DNA of 33,204 nt from SZUA-1377 sp964622255 (GTDB taxonomy: Bacteria; Campylobacterota; Campylobacteria; Campylobacterales; QNZT01), in assembly GCA_964622255.1 (NCBI GenBank), contig CAZUPK010000024.1:1-33204 (forward strand), read 5' to 3'. This document shows positions 15,920 to 23,379 of this stretch, one piece after another (the stretch's first letter is position 1; every line of letters begins with the position of its first letter). A program made the translations under genes and the position numbers. The notes beneath the pieces are model-generated. The model was not told where the DNA came from, did no database searches, and saw only the letters and a program-made list of their open reading frames with translations.

Positions 15920-16639
15920 ATGCATAAAATAAGATGTAATGAGAAATACAAAGATTTTCTTTTAAACATAAAGAAGTATTTTCAACAAAGTGATAACTCT
16001 ATCCATAAAGCCAGAAATGAGATAAAAATTATAGATAGTTTGGTTGTAAAATCTTTTAAAAATCCAAACTTTATAAAAAAGCTTATCTATAAGTTTATTC
16101 CATCAAAAGCTAAAAGATCCTATGAGTATTCGCTAAGACTCAAAGAGTTTGCACCAACTCCGATAGGTTATATAGAGTTTTATGAAAGTGGATTTTTAAA
16201 GGATAGTTACTTTGTTAGTGAAGAGTTTAAGTATGATTTTACTATAAGAGAGCCACTTTTAGATAAAAACTTTCCAAATAAGGAGGAGATTTTTAAAGAG
16301 TTTGCACACTTTACTTTTAAACTTCATAGTAACTCTATACTACACAAAGACTATAGTCCTGGAAACATCTTGATAAAAAAAGATAAAAATGGATATTTTT
16401 TTAAAATAGTAGATGTAAATAGGATGGAGTTTAGAGAACTTCTAAAAGAGGAGAGGTTGAAAAACTTTGATAAGTTGTGGGCTAAGGATGAGGATTTGGA
16501 AGTGATAGTAAAAGAGTATGCAAAAGTTGCAGGTTATGATGAAAAAGGGGCTATCAAGAGTGCTTTATATTATTCACGAAAGTTGAAAGATTTTAAAAAT
16601 ATGAAAAAGAGAATAAAAGGGATAGAGGTTGTTGATTAA
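15920..16639 (+). CDS. LPS-kinase-like protein (WaaP/Kdo-kinase superfamily)
   Basis: The 239-residue protein has a minimal protein-kinase-like fold as in WaaP, KdkA and InaA. It shows a Lys in LVVKSF (Lys44) as candidate ATP-binding lysine, the catalytic loop LHKDYSPGNILI (His142, Asp144, Asn149) and the metal-binding Asp in FKIVDVNRMEF (Asp165). Such kinases phosphorylate sugars of the LPS inner core at the inner face of the membrane. It is divergent from the GT9 gene, with AGGTAAG before ATG at 15920. It overlaps the following GT2 gene by 11 bases. Phosphate target is inferred. Confidence 0.82.
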   Translation: MHKIRCNEKYKDFLLNIKKYFQQSDNSIHKARNEIKIIDSLVVKSFKNPNFIKKLIYKFIPSKAKRSYEYSLRLKEFAPTPIGYIEFYESGFLKDSYFVSEEFKYDFTIREPLLDKNFPNKEEIFKEFAHFTFKLHSNSILHKDYSPGNILIKKDKNGYFFKIVDVNRMEFRELLKEERLKNFDKLWAKDEDLEVIVKEYAKVAGYDEKGAIKSALYYSRKLKDFKNMKKRIKGIEVVD

Positions 16640-17393
16640 AAATATCTCTATTGTTATGATTGTTAAAGATGCTGAGCTTTCAATCAAAAGGTGTTTAGAT
16701 AGTTTAAAGGATTTTGAAGAGGTTATAGTATATGAAAATGGTTCAAGTGATGCCACAGTAGATATAGCTAAAAGCTTTAGCAATGTAAAAGTTATCGAAG
16801 GCAGTTTTGAAGGTTTTGGAAAGACAAAAAATAGAGCCTTAGAGTATGCTAAAAATAGTTGGATACTCAGTCTTGATAGTGATGAGGTTTTAACAAAAGA
16901 GTTTATAGAAAATCTAAAAAGTATAGAGCTTGATAGTAAAAAAGTTTATAGTATTCATAGAAAAAACTATTATAAGCAAAAAGTTGTTAGGCACTGTTGG
17001 AGTGATGATTTTATAGTAAGAGTTTTTGATAAGAGAGTTACAAGATTTACAGATAGTGATGTCCATGAAAAGATAGTTATAAAAGATTTAAAAGAGGTGC
17101 TTTTAAAAGGAGAGGTTAGACACTATCCTTACAGTGACTTAAGCTCTTTTATAAAAAAGGCCGATATATACTCAACTCTTTTTGCAAAGAATAGTGTTGG
17201 AAAAAAGAGTTCATCCCCTCTAAAAGCATTTTCAAATGCAACTTACTCTTTTTTTAGAACTTATGTTTTGAAAAAAGGATTTTTAGATGGATATGTTGGT
17301 TTAGTTATAGCTATCTCACATGCTATGACAAATTTTTTTAAGTATATTAAACTTTATGAGTTAAACTTAGAGAAAAATAATAAGGAGAAGTGA
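16629..17393 (+). CDS. WaaE/KdtX-like GT2 glycosyltransferase
   Basis: The 254-residue protein matches LPS core beta-glycosyltransferases of the WaaE type. It shows ISIVMIVKDAELSIKRCLDSL, YENGSSDAT (35-43), GKTKNRALEYAKNSWILSLDSDEVL with DSDE at 83-86, and FTDSDVHEKIV with HYPYSDL. The start is TTG at 16629 (a second TTG follows at 16632); both overlap the kinase stop and the true one is uncertain. The pair with an LPS kinase suggests inner-core modification. Its stop TGA lies just ahead of the rplI ATG, whose SD (AAGGAG) overlaps this gene's end. Confidence 0.85.
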   Translation: MLIKNISIVMIVKDAELSIKRCLDSLKDFEEVIVYENGSSDATVDIAKSFSNVKVIEGSFEGFGKTKNRALEYAKNSWILSLDSDEVLTKEFIENLKSIELDSKKVYSIHRKNYYKQKVVRHCWSDDFIVRVFDKRVTRFTDSDVHEKIVIKDLKEVLLKGEVRHYPYSDLSSFIKKADIYSTLFAKNSVGKKSSSPLKAFSNATYSFFRTYVLKKGFLDGYVGLVIAISHAMTNFFKYIKLYELNLEKNNKEK

Positions 17394-17395
17394 AA

Positions 17396-17839
17396 ATGAA
17401 AGTATTATTAGTTAAAGATGTTAAAAGTTTAGGAAAAGCTGGAGATGTAAAAGAGGTAAAGGATGGTTATGGGCGAAACTTTTTAGTAAAAAAGGGCTTG
17501 GCAAAAGTTGCAACTGTTGAAGTTTTAGAGGAGTGGGAGAGAGAACAAGCAAAGATAAAAGCGGAATTTGAAGCAAAGATAAAAGCTTTAAATGAACTAG
17601 CTGATAAACTAAAAGAGACAAAAGTAACTATCAAAAGAAAACTTGGAGAAAATGGACATCTTTATGGTGCAGTTACAAAAGATGATATAGCAAAAGCTTT
17701 AAAAGATGCTGGATTTGAGCTAGATAAAAAGATGGTTGAGATAAAAAATGCTATAAAAAGTGTTGGGCTTCACGAAGTATCTATCAAACTAGGACACAGT
17801 ATCTATGCAAAAACTCAAGTTGAAATTGTAGGAAAATAA
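17396..17839 (+). CDS. rplI: Large ribosomal subunit protein bL9
   Basis: bL9 binds 23S rRNA near the L1 stalk base. The 147-residue protein shows MKVLLVKDVKSLGKAGDVKEVKDGYGRNFLVKKG, the conserved N-terminal rRNA-binding domain, a long connecting helix (about 45-75, Glu/Lys/Ala-rich) and the C-terminal domain with LYGAVTKDDIAKAL. ATG at 17396 with AAGGAG eight bases ahead gives the usual first residue. A GTG at 17390 would add two residues and is less likely. The stop codon lies in a 7-bp repeat that fills the gap to hslV. Confidence 0.97.
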   Translation: MKVLLVKDVKSLGKAGDVKEVKDGYGRNFLVKKGLAKVATVEVLEEWEREQAKIKAEFEAKIKALNELADKLKETKVTIKRKLGENGHLYGAVTKDDIAKALKDAGFELDKKMVEIKNAIKSVGLHEVSIKLGHSIYAKTQVEIVGK

Positions 17840-17856
17840 TTGATAATTGATAATTT
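17836..17856. repeat. Heptanucleotide tandem repeat at the rplI/hslV junction
   Basis: Units ATAATTG, ATAATTG, ATAATTT occupy 17836-17856. The rplI stop TAA (17837-17839) falls in the first unit. The hslV SD (TGGAG) lies just downstream. Confidence 0.65.
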
Positions 17857-17870
17857 TGGATGGAGAATAG

Positions 17871-18416
17871 ATGATGTTTAAAGGGACTACTATACTTGCT
17901 ATAAAGGGTGAGAAAAAAGCGGTTATTGGTGGAGATGGGCAGGTTACTTTTGGAAGTGCCATACTAAAGAGCAATGCTACCAAGATAAGAAAACTATACA
18001 ATGGCAAAATTCTTGCAGGTTTTGCAGGAAGCACAGCTGATGCTTTTAATCTTTTTGATATGTTTGAAGGGATTTTGGAAAATAAAAGGGGTGATCTTTT
18101 AAAAAGTGTTGTTGAGTTTTCAAAGCAATGGAGAAAAGATAAGTATATGAGACAGCTTGAAGCTATGATGATAGTTTTAAACTGTGAAAATATCTACATC
18201 CTAAGTGGAAATGGAGATGTGGTTGAGCCAGAAGATGGAAAGATAGCAGCGATAGGAAGTGGTGGAAACTTTGCTATAAGTTCTGCTAGAGCATTGGATA
18301 GATTTGCAAATTTGGATGAAGAGACCTTAGTAAAGAAGAGCCTTTTGATAGCTAGTGAGCTTTGTATATATACAAGTGATAAGATAAAAACTTTTACATT
18401 AGAGAAGGAGAAGTAG
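17871..18416 (+). CDS. hslV: ATP-dependent protease subunit HslV (ClpQ)
   Basis: HslV is the threonine-protease core that degrades unfolded proteins with HslU. The 181-residue protein has a short propeptide MMFKG before Thr-Thr (TTILAIKG). The first Thr should become the N-terminal nucleophile after processing. GGDGQVTFG, KIRKLYNGKILAGFAGSTADAF and YTSDKI near the C-terminus are family marks. ATGATG at 17871/17874 gives two possible starts; the first is used here with TGGAG upstream. hslU begins one base after the stop, so the two are co-translated. Confidence 0.96.
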   Translation: MMFKGTTILAIKGEKKAVIGGDGQVTFGSAILKSNATKIRKLYNGKILAGFAGSTADAFNLFDMFEGILENKRGDLLKSVVEFSKQWRKDKYMRQLEAMMIVLNCENIYILSGNGDVVEPEDGKIAAIGSGGNFAISSARALDRFANLDEETLVKKSLLIASELCIYTSDKIKTFTLEKEK

Positions 18417-18417
18417 T

Positions 18418-19740
18418 TTGAATATGACACCAAAAGAGATAGTAAAATATCTTGATGATTATATTATAGGGCAGTATGATGCTAAAAAAGCGATAGCTAT
18501 AGCTTTGAGAAATAGATATAGAAGGATGCAACTTCCAAAAGAGATACAAGAGGATATTATGCCTAAAAATATCCTTATGATAGGAAGCACAGGAGTTGGT
18601 AAAACCGAGATAGCAAGAAGACTTGCAAAGATGATGGCTCTTCCTTTTGTTAAAGTGGAAGCTAGTAAATATACCGAAGTTGGATTTGTTGGAAGAGATG
18701 TTGAGTCTATGGTTCGAGATCTTGTAAATATAGCTATAAATTTAGTAAAGAGTGAGCATAAAGAGAAAAATAAAGCGGATATTGAAGAGTATGTGACTAA
18801 AAAAATAGTTGAAAAACTTTTACCTCCTCTTCCAAAAGGGGCAAGTAAAGAGAAAAAAGAGCAGTATAAAAAGAGTTTTGAAAAAATGAAAGAGAGAGTA
18901 AAAAGTGGTGATGCGGATGAACTTGATATAGAGATAGAGATAAACACATCTACTGAGTTTAGTGATACCACTATGCCACCGGAAGTTATTAAAGTGCAAG
19001 AGTCGATTATGAAAATCATATCTGCAAAGAGTGAGAGTGTAAAAAAAGAGGTAAAAGTAAAAGAGGCAAAAGAGCTTTTAAAAAGTGAAGCTAGTGAAAA
19101 ACTTCTTGATTTTGATAAAGTAAAACAGGAAGCTCTTGATAGAGTTGAAAATGGTGGTATTATATTTATCGATGAGATAGATAAGATAGCAGTTAGTGCA
19201 AACTCATCTTCAAGGCAAGATCCGTCAAAAGAGGGAGTTCAAAGGGATCTTCTTCCTTTGGTTGAGGGAAGTGATGTAAATACAAAGTATGGTGTTGTAA
19301 AGACAAATCATATACTTTTTATCTCTGCTGGAGCTTTTCATCTTAGTAAACCAAGTGATCTTATACCGGAGCTTCAAGGAAGATTTCCTTTAAGAGTGGA
19401 GCTTAGCTCTTTAGATGAAGATGCCCTTTATCAAATCCTTACAAAACCAAAAAACTCACTTTTAAAACAGTATAAAGCACTTTTAAAAGTTGAGGGAGTA
19501 GAGTTAGAGTTTGAAGATGATGCTATAAAAGCGATAGCAAAGATTTCGCAAATGGCAAATGAAAAACTTGAAGATATAGGAGCTAGAAGACTTCATACGG
19601 TTGTTGAGAGACTTTTAGAGGATATTAGCTTTGAAGCTGATGAGAAAAAGGGTGAGACTGTCATAGTAACTAAAGAGATGGTGCATAAAAGACTTGATGA
19701 GGTTGCTGGGGATGAAGATGTTTTGAGATACATCTTATAA
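18418..19740 (+). CDS. hslU: HslU (ClpY) AAA+ unfoldase ATPase
   Basis: HslU unfolds substrates and feeds them to HslV. The 440-residue protein shows MTPKEIVKYLDDYIIGQYDAKKA at the N-terminus, Walker A MIGSTGVGKTEIARRLAK (about 54-71), the lid-associated SKYTEVGFVGRDVESMVRDL, the inserted I domain rich in Lys/Glu (about 115-225), Walker B GGIIFIDEIDKIA, and GAFHLSKPSDLIPELQGRFPLRVEL. The C-terminus EDVLRYIL matches the tail that docks into HslV. The start is TTG at 18418 with GGAG seven bases ahead; ATG at 18424 has a spacing of 13, which is too long. Confidence 0.97.
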   Translation: MNMTPKEIVKYLDDYIIGQYDAKKAIAIALRNRYRRMQLPKEIQEDIMPKNILMIGSTGVGKTEIARRLAKMMALPFVKVEASKYTEVGFVGRDVESMVRDLVNIAINLVKSEHKEKNKADIEEYVTKKIVEKLLPPLPKGASKEKKEQYKKSFEKMKERVKSGDADELDIEIEINTSTEFSDTTMPPEVIKVQESIMKIISAKSESVKKEVKVKEAKELLKSEASEKLLDFDKVKQEALDRVENGGIIFIDEIDKIAVSANSSSRQDPSKEGVQRDLLPLVEGSDVNTKYGVVKTNHILFISAGAFHLSKPSDLIPELQGRFPLRVELSSLDEDALYQILTKPKNSLLKQYKALLKVEGVELEFEDDAIKAIAKISQMANEKLEDIGARRLHTVVERLLEDISFEADEKKGETVIVTKEMVHKRLDEVAGDEDVLRYIL

Positions 19741-19775
19741 GAAGTAGGAAGTAGGAAGTAGGAAGTAGGAAGTAG
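19741..19775. repeat. Heptanucleotide tandem repeat at the hslU/era junction
   Basis: Five perfect copies of GAAGTAG run from the base after the hslU stop to 19775 and continue into GAAGGAGAG, the ribosome-binding region of era (TTG at 19788). The unit is the same as at the rmlA/rmlC junction. A purine-rich array with AGGA in each unit offers repeated SD-like sequence, with only the last well placed. Confidence 0.85.
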
Positions 19776-19787
19776 GAAGGAGAGAGT

Positions 19788-20678
19788 TTGAGTGAAGTAG
19801 AGACTAAGAGTGGGTTTGTTGCAGTTTTGGGGAGGCCGAATGCTGGAAAGAGTTCACTTTTAAATCACATAGTAGGGGAGCATTTGGCGATGGTTTCTTC
19901 TAAGGAAAATGCGACTAGAAAGAGGATGAATATCATAGTTATGCATAAAGATGCTCAAATTATCTTTGTAGATACTCCGGGTATTCATAAAAGTGAGAGA
20001 CTTTTAAATCAGTTTATGCTTGAGGAGGCTATAAAAGCTTTGGGTGATAGTGATTTGCTTTTGTTCTTGGCTCCTGTTACTGATTCTCTTTCTCACTATG
20101 AAAAATTTTTGGGCTTAAACAAAGATAAAACTCCACATATACTTCTTCTTACAAAAGTTGATATAGTATCAAATGAAATGGTGCTAAGAAAGATAGCTGA
20201 GTATCGAAGGTATCAAGGTGAGTTTTTGGAGCTTATACCTACAACTGTCAAAAAAGGTGGCTCAATAAATCAAATACTTGATACTATTGTAAAATATTTG
20301 CCAAACTCTCCATATTACTATGATCCAGAGTTTCTTACAACTTCAAATATGAAAGATATTTATAAAGAATATATAAGAGAAGCAATATTTGAAAAAACTT
20401 CTAAAGAAATTCCATATTTTTCCGATGTAGTGGTAGAGCAAGTTGTAGAAAAGGACTCTATGGAAAAAGTATATGCTCAAATAGTAGTTGAGAGGAAGTC
20501 TCAAAAGGGTATCATCATCGGAAAAAATGGTGAAACTCTAAAAAGGATAGGTAAGTTTGCAAGAAAGAGGATAGAAGGGCTTAGTGGCAAAAAGGTCTTT
20601 TTAAAACTCTTTGTTGTTATAAAGCCTAGATGGTCAAAAGAGAAAAAACTGCTTGGAGAGCTTGGTTACGACTTTTAA
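19788..20678 (+). CDS. era: GTPase Era
   Basis: Era is an essential GTPase that binds the 3' end of 16S rRNA and aids 30S assembly. The 296-residue protein shows G1 GRPNAGKSS (15-23), G3 VDTPGIHKSE, G4 LLTKVD, and the C-terminal KH RNA-binding domain with IGKNGETLKRIGKFARKRIE and LFVVIKPRWSKEKK. It begins with TTG at 19788, about seven bases after AAGGAG. It follows hslU by 47 bases that are mainly the GAAGTAG repeat array. It likely ends the rplI-hslVU-era transcript. Confidence 0.96.
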   Translation: MSEVETKSGFVAVLGRPNAGKSSLLNHIVGEHLAMVSSKENATRKRMNIIVMHKDAQIIFVDTPGIHKSERLLNQFMLEEAIKALGDSDLLLFLAPVTDSLSHYEKFLGLNKDKTPHILLLTKVDIVSNEMVLRKIAEYRRYQGEFLELIPTTVKKGGSINQILDTIVKYLPNSPYYYDPEFLTTSNMKDIYKEYIREAIFEKTSKEIPYFSDVVVEQVVEKDSMEKVYAQIVVERKSQKGIIIGKNGETLKRIGKFARKRIEGLSGKKVFLKLFVVIKPRWSKEKKLLGELGYDF

Positions 20679-20734
20679 AGGTATAGGGTAACTCTTTTAT
20701 AACTTTAGCCAAATAAACTACTGGGATAGGGAAT

Positions 20735-22333
20735 ATGCTGAAAAAGTTGAGTAAAAAGAGAGAGTCACCAGGGCTTAAACAAAAAAAGCCAACACTGCCT
20801 AAACTAAATATAAAAAAAGTAAAAGTTATAAGTGGGGGAATTGTTGCTCTAGATCCTTATAATAGATTGGTATATAACTTTGCAAATAATACTATAAGTA
20901 AAGGAAATATAAGTTTTTACAATAAAAAAAACTTTTATATATCATATATATATTTAAAAGATTTGATAGTAGGCAATATAGAAGTTAATAGAGCTATTTC
21001 AGAAGAGGATTTAAAGGATGCTATAGAGGTTGGAACATATGATGAGTTGGGGCTTGATAGTGCTACAGAATATATTATAAAATATTTCGAGGTGCATATA
21101 TCAAGTAGTCAAAATAGAGTTTTCAATGTTTTTGCTATACCAACTTATAAGCTTTTAGAAATCTTTGATGATATAGGTTCTATAAAACATATAGATTTCT
21201 TAGCCCCTACACCACTTTTATATAGTGGACTTTATAAAAAAGAGTATCTTGAAAGAGGAAAGGTAGATTGTTTTGTCCACTTTGACTACGATGATGCTTA
21301 TTTAGTTATATACAATGATGGGGAGTATGTTTATTCAAAGTCTCTTACTCACTCATTGAAAAAGATAAATGAGGAGTTTGCAAAACTTTTAGCTCGACAT
21401 ATAGATGAAAAAGAGTTTTTTGAGCTTTTAAAACATCAAGGTTTGATGACAGCAGACTCTTTAGTTCAAAAAAATCTTATGAAAATTTTTAGTGATGTTT
21501 TCAACTATGTAAATGATGTTTTACAATTTGCAAAAAGATCAAATGATATTGCACAAATAGATAACTTTTTTATAACCTCTAAAATAGGAGATATAAAAGG
21601 ATTAGTTGAGTTTGCAACAAACTATACCAACTTGGTAGCATCAAAGTTAGAGCTAAAAATATCTAAAAATTCATCTGAAGTATCCCTTGACCCTTTAGTT
21701 GAGATAATGATTGTGTATGCTAAAGAGTATATAAATGAAAAGGATGATGGATACAATTTTTCACTCTTTAAAAAAGAACCGGATTTTTTTACAAGACCTA
21801 GTGGAAAGTTAGTAAAAACTATAGCAGCATCACTTATTCTATCTTTATCATATCCAATATATCAAATATACGAAACATATATGTTTGAGCAACAGTATAA
21901 TAGATTAAGTATAGAAAACCAAAGATTAAGAGTTCAAGTTGACGCTATGAAACAAGCACTTAAAAATGTTTTAGCAGAAAAAAAGTCTATAGAGGATAAG
22001 TTAAAATCAAAAAACAAAGATTTGGAGTTTAGAACGAAGTTATTGCAAGAAATATATAATAAAAAGGTAAATTATGTGATGAAAATAAAGGTTTTAAATG
22101 ACCTTTTTAAAAGAGTGAATAAACATAGTTCAAGAGTTGAAAAAGTTGAAAATCATAATAGGGAGATAATCCTCAGTGTAAAAAGTAAAAAGGATAAATT
22201 TATAACTGAACTTATTAAAGATATATCTATAGATAAAAGATATAAAGTGAGTACAAACTTGATAAAAAAAGATAATAATAGTTCATATTATAAAAGTGCT
22301 ATAAAGGTAGGTTTATATGGAAGCTTTCAATAA
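20735..22333 (+). CDS. GspL/MshI-like assembly protein (PilM-PilN fusion layout)
   Basis: The 532-residue protein has a basic N-terminus (1-30), then an actin-like cytoplasmic domain (about 30-330) of the PilM/GspL type with VHFDYDDAYLVIYNDGEYVYSK. One transmembrane helix follows (about 361-380, KTIAASLILSLSYPIYQIYE), then a coiled coil (385-445) and a PilN-like periplasmic domain at the end. This layout corresponds to GspL of type II secretion and to MshI of MSHA pili, which hold the ATPase at the membrane. Sequence similarity is low; the call rests on layout and on its position as first gene of the cluster. AGGG precedes the ATG; it overlaps the next gene by 17 bases. Confidence 0.7.
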   Translation: MLKKLSKKRESPGLKQKKPTLPKLNIKKVKVISGGIVALDPYNRLVYNFANNTISKGNISFYNKKNFYISYIYLKDLIVGNIEVNRAISEEDLKDAIEVGTYDELGLDSATEYIIKYFEVHISSSQNRVFNVFAIPTYKLLEIFDDIGSIKHIDFLAPTPLLYSGLYKKEYLERGKVDCFVHFDYDDAYLVIYNDGEYVYSKSLTHSLKKINEEFAKLLARHIDEKEFFELLKHQGLMTADSLVQKNLMKIFSDVFNYVNDVLQFAKRSNDIAQIDNFFITSKIGDIKGLVEFATNYTNLVASKLELKISKNSSEVSLDPLVEIMIVYAKEYINEKDDGYNFSLFKKEPDFFTRPSGKLVKTIAASLILSLSYPIYQIYETYMFEQQYNRLSIENQRLRVQVDAMKQALKNVLAEKKSIEDKLKSKNKDLEFRTKLLQEIYNKKVNYVMKIKVLNDLFKRVNKHSSRVEKVENHNREIILSVKSKKDKFITELIKDISIDKRYKVSTNLIKKDNNSSYYKSAIKVGLYGSFQ

Positions 22334-22964
22334 TAACAAAGATGGTTTGTTTAAGAAAATAGATAATTTTTTTAAGACAAGAAAACAAAGTGAACAAAAT
22401 GTTATCTATATGATGGTTGCCCTTTTGATAGGATATATGGTTTATCAATTTGTTTTTTTTCAAACGGATATGAGAAGAAATCAAGCATTTAATAAAGTTT
22501 CATCTATGCAAAAAAAAGTGAATCAAAAAAGGTTTTATCTATCTCGAAATAGCCCACAAAAATTGCAACAAATGAAAATGTTAGTGAAAAATAGGAGGAA
22601 AGATTATGATAATATCTTATATAAAATAAGTTATGTGGATAATACTTTAAATGAACTTTCATATCTTCTTTTTAATGATGAAAATTGGGCAAAATTTGTT
22701 GATAATATTTCATATCTTGCTAAGAGGTATGGTTTAGAAATAAAAGAGATAACAAACAAGTTTTTTAAACCAACTTTTCAAAAAATTTCTCAGGTTGTAA
22801 CCATAGAGGTAAAAACAAAATCAAACTATCAAGATATGATGAAATTTTTAAATAAGATAGAGGAGAGTAAGTTAGTAGTCGATGTTAGTGATATGAATAT
22901 TACAAAACCGGATAATAAACTTTCTAGTTACTTTAAAATATCTGTATGGGGGATGAAGTATTAA
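22317..22964 (+). CDS. MshJ/PilO-like inner-membrane assembly protein
   Basis: The 215-residue protein has a cytoplasmic N-terminus (1-34), a single transmembrane helix (about 35-54, VIYMMVALLIGYMVYQFVFF), a coiled-coil stretch (55-110), and a ferredoxin-like periplasmic domain (about 115-215). The pattern VVTIEVKTKSNYQDMMKFLNKIEESKLVVDVSDMNI is typical of PilO/GspM/MshJ proteins. It would pair with the GspL-like product to form the alignment subcomplex between ATPase and secretin. It overlaps its upstream neighbour and ends one base before the next start. Confidence 0.72.
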   Translation: MEAFNNNKDGLFKKIDNFFKTRKQSEQNVIYMMVALLIGYMVYQFVFFQTDMRRNQAFNKVSSMQKKVNQKRFYLSRNSPQKLQQMKMLVKNRRKDYDNILYKISYVDNTLNELSYLLFNDENWAKFVDNISYLAKRYGLEIKEITNKFFKPTFQKISQVVTIEVKTKSNYQDMMKFLNKIEESKLVVDVSDMNITKPDNKLSSYFKISVWGMKY

Positions 22965-22965
22965 A

Positions 22966-23379
22966 ATGAAAAGGATTTTATTAAATTTATCTGTAATTAC
23001 TTGCTTAATGGCAAATATTGTTCCCAAAGGTTCTGTTGAAGATAAAACATACTTGATAAAAAAGTATCAAGATATGTTTCAAAAAATTTCACAAAAGAGA
23101 GTTGGTTTGGATGAAAGTGAAATATCTTTGGTAAAAACTCCTTTTATAAAACTAATGAAAAAAGGAGAAGTAAAAGGTGCTAAGAAAAAACGGGTATTTT
23201 TATTAGAGGCTATATTTGGAAATAAGGTTATGATAAATGGGAGTTGGTATAGCTTATATCAAAGTATTGATAATTACAAAATAGTTTCAATAAGTGGAGA
23301 TAGTGTATTTTTGAAAGGAAAAGAGATAAAAATAAAACTAACATTAAGGAAAAGAAATGCAAATATTACTATTAAGTAG
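22966..23379 (+). CDS. MshK/PilP-like periplasmic protein
   Basis: The 137-residue protein has a Sec signal peptide (RILLNLSVITCLMAN, no clear lipobox) and a small C-terminal beta domain with KVMINGSWYSLYQSIDNYKIVSISGDSVFLKG. That is the I-N-G-x-W/Y ... V-x-x-I-x-x-x-x-V pattern of PilP, GspC and MshK homology regions. In such systems it links the inner-membrane complex to the secretin. The corresponding competence gene in Campylobacter is ctsR by position. No strong SD; translational coupling to the previous gene is likely (one-base gap). It overlaps the secretin gene by 23 bases. Confidence 0.65.
   Translation: MKRILLNLSVITCLMANIVPKGSVEDKTYLIKKYQDMFQKISQKRVGLDESEISLVKTPFIKLMKKGEVKGAKKKRVFLLEAIFGNKVMINGSWYSLYQSIDNYKIVSISGDSVFLKGKEIKIKLTLRKRNANITIK

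Noticed and set aside
18459..19019. Long minus-strand open frame opposite hslU, and similar long frames opposite ribF, dapD, rmlC and the DEAD-box gene
   Set aside because: These are mirror frames of strongly conserved genes, rich in Ser, Phe, Leu and Ile, with no SD and no family motif.
19741..19775. Tandem array considered as a CRISPR or an origin iteron set
   Set aside because: The unit is 7 bp with no spacers, five copies lie directly in tandem, and no cas or replication gene is near. It is a simple heptamer repeat.
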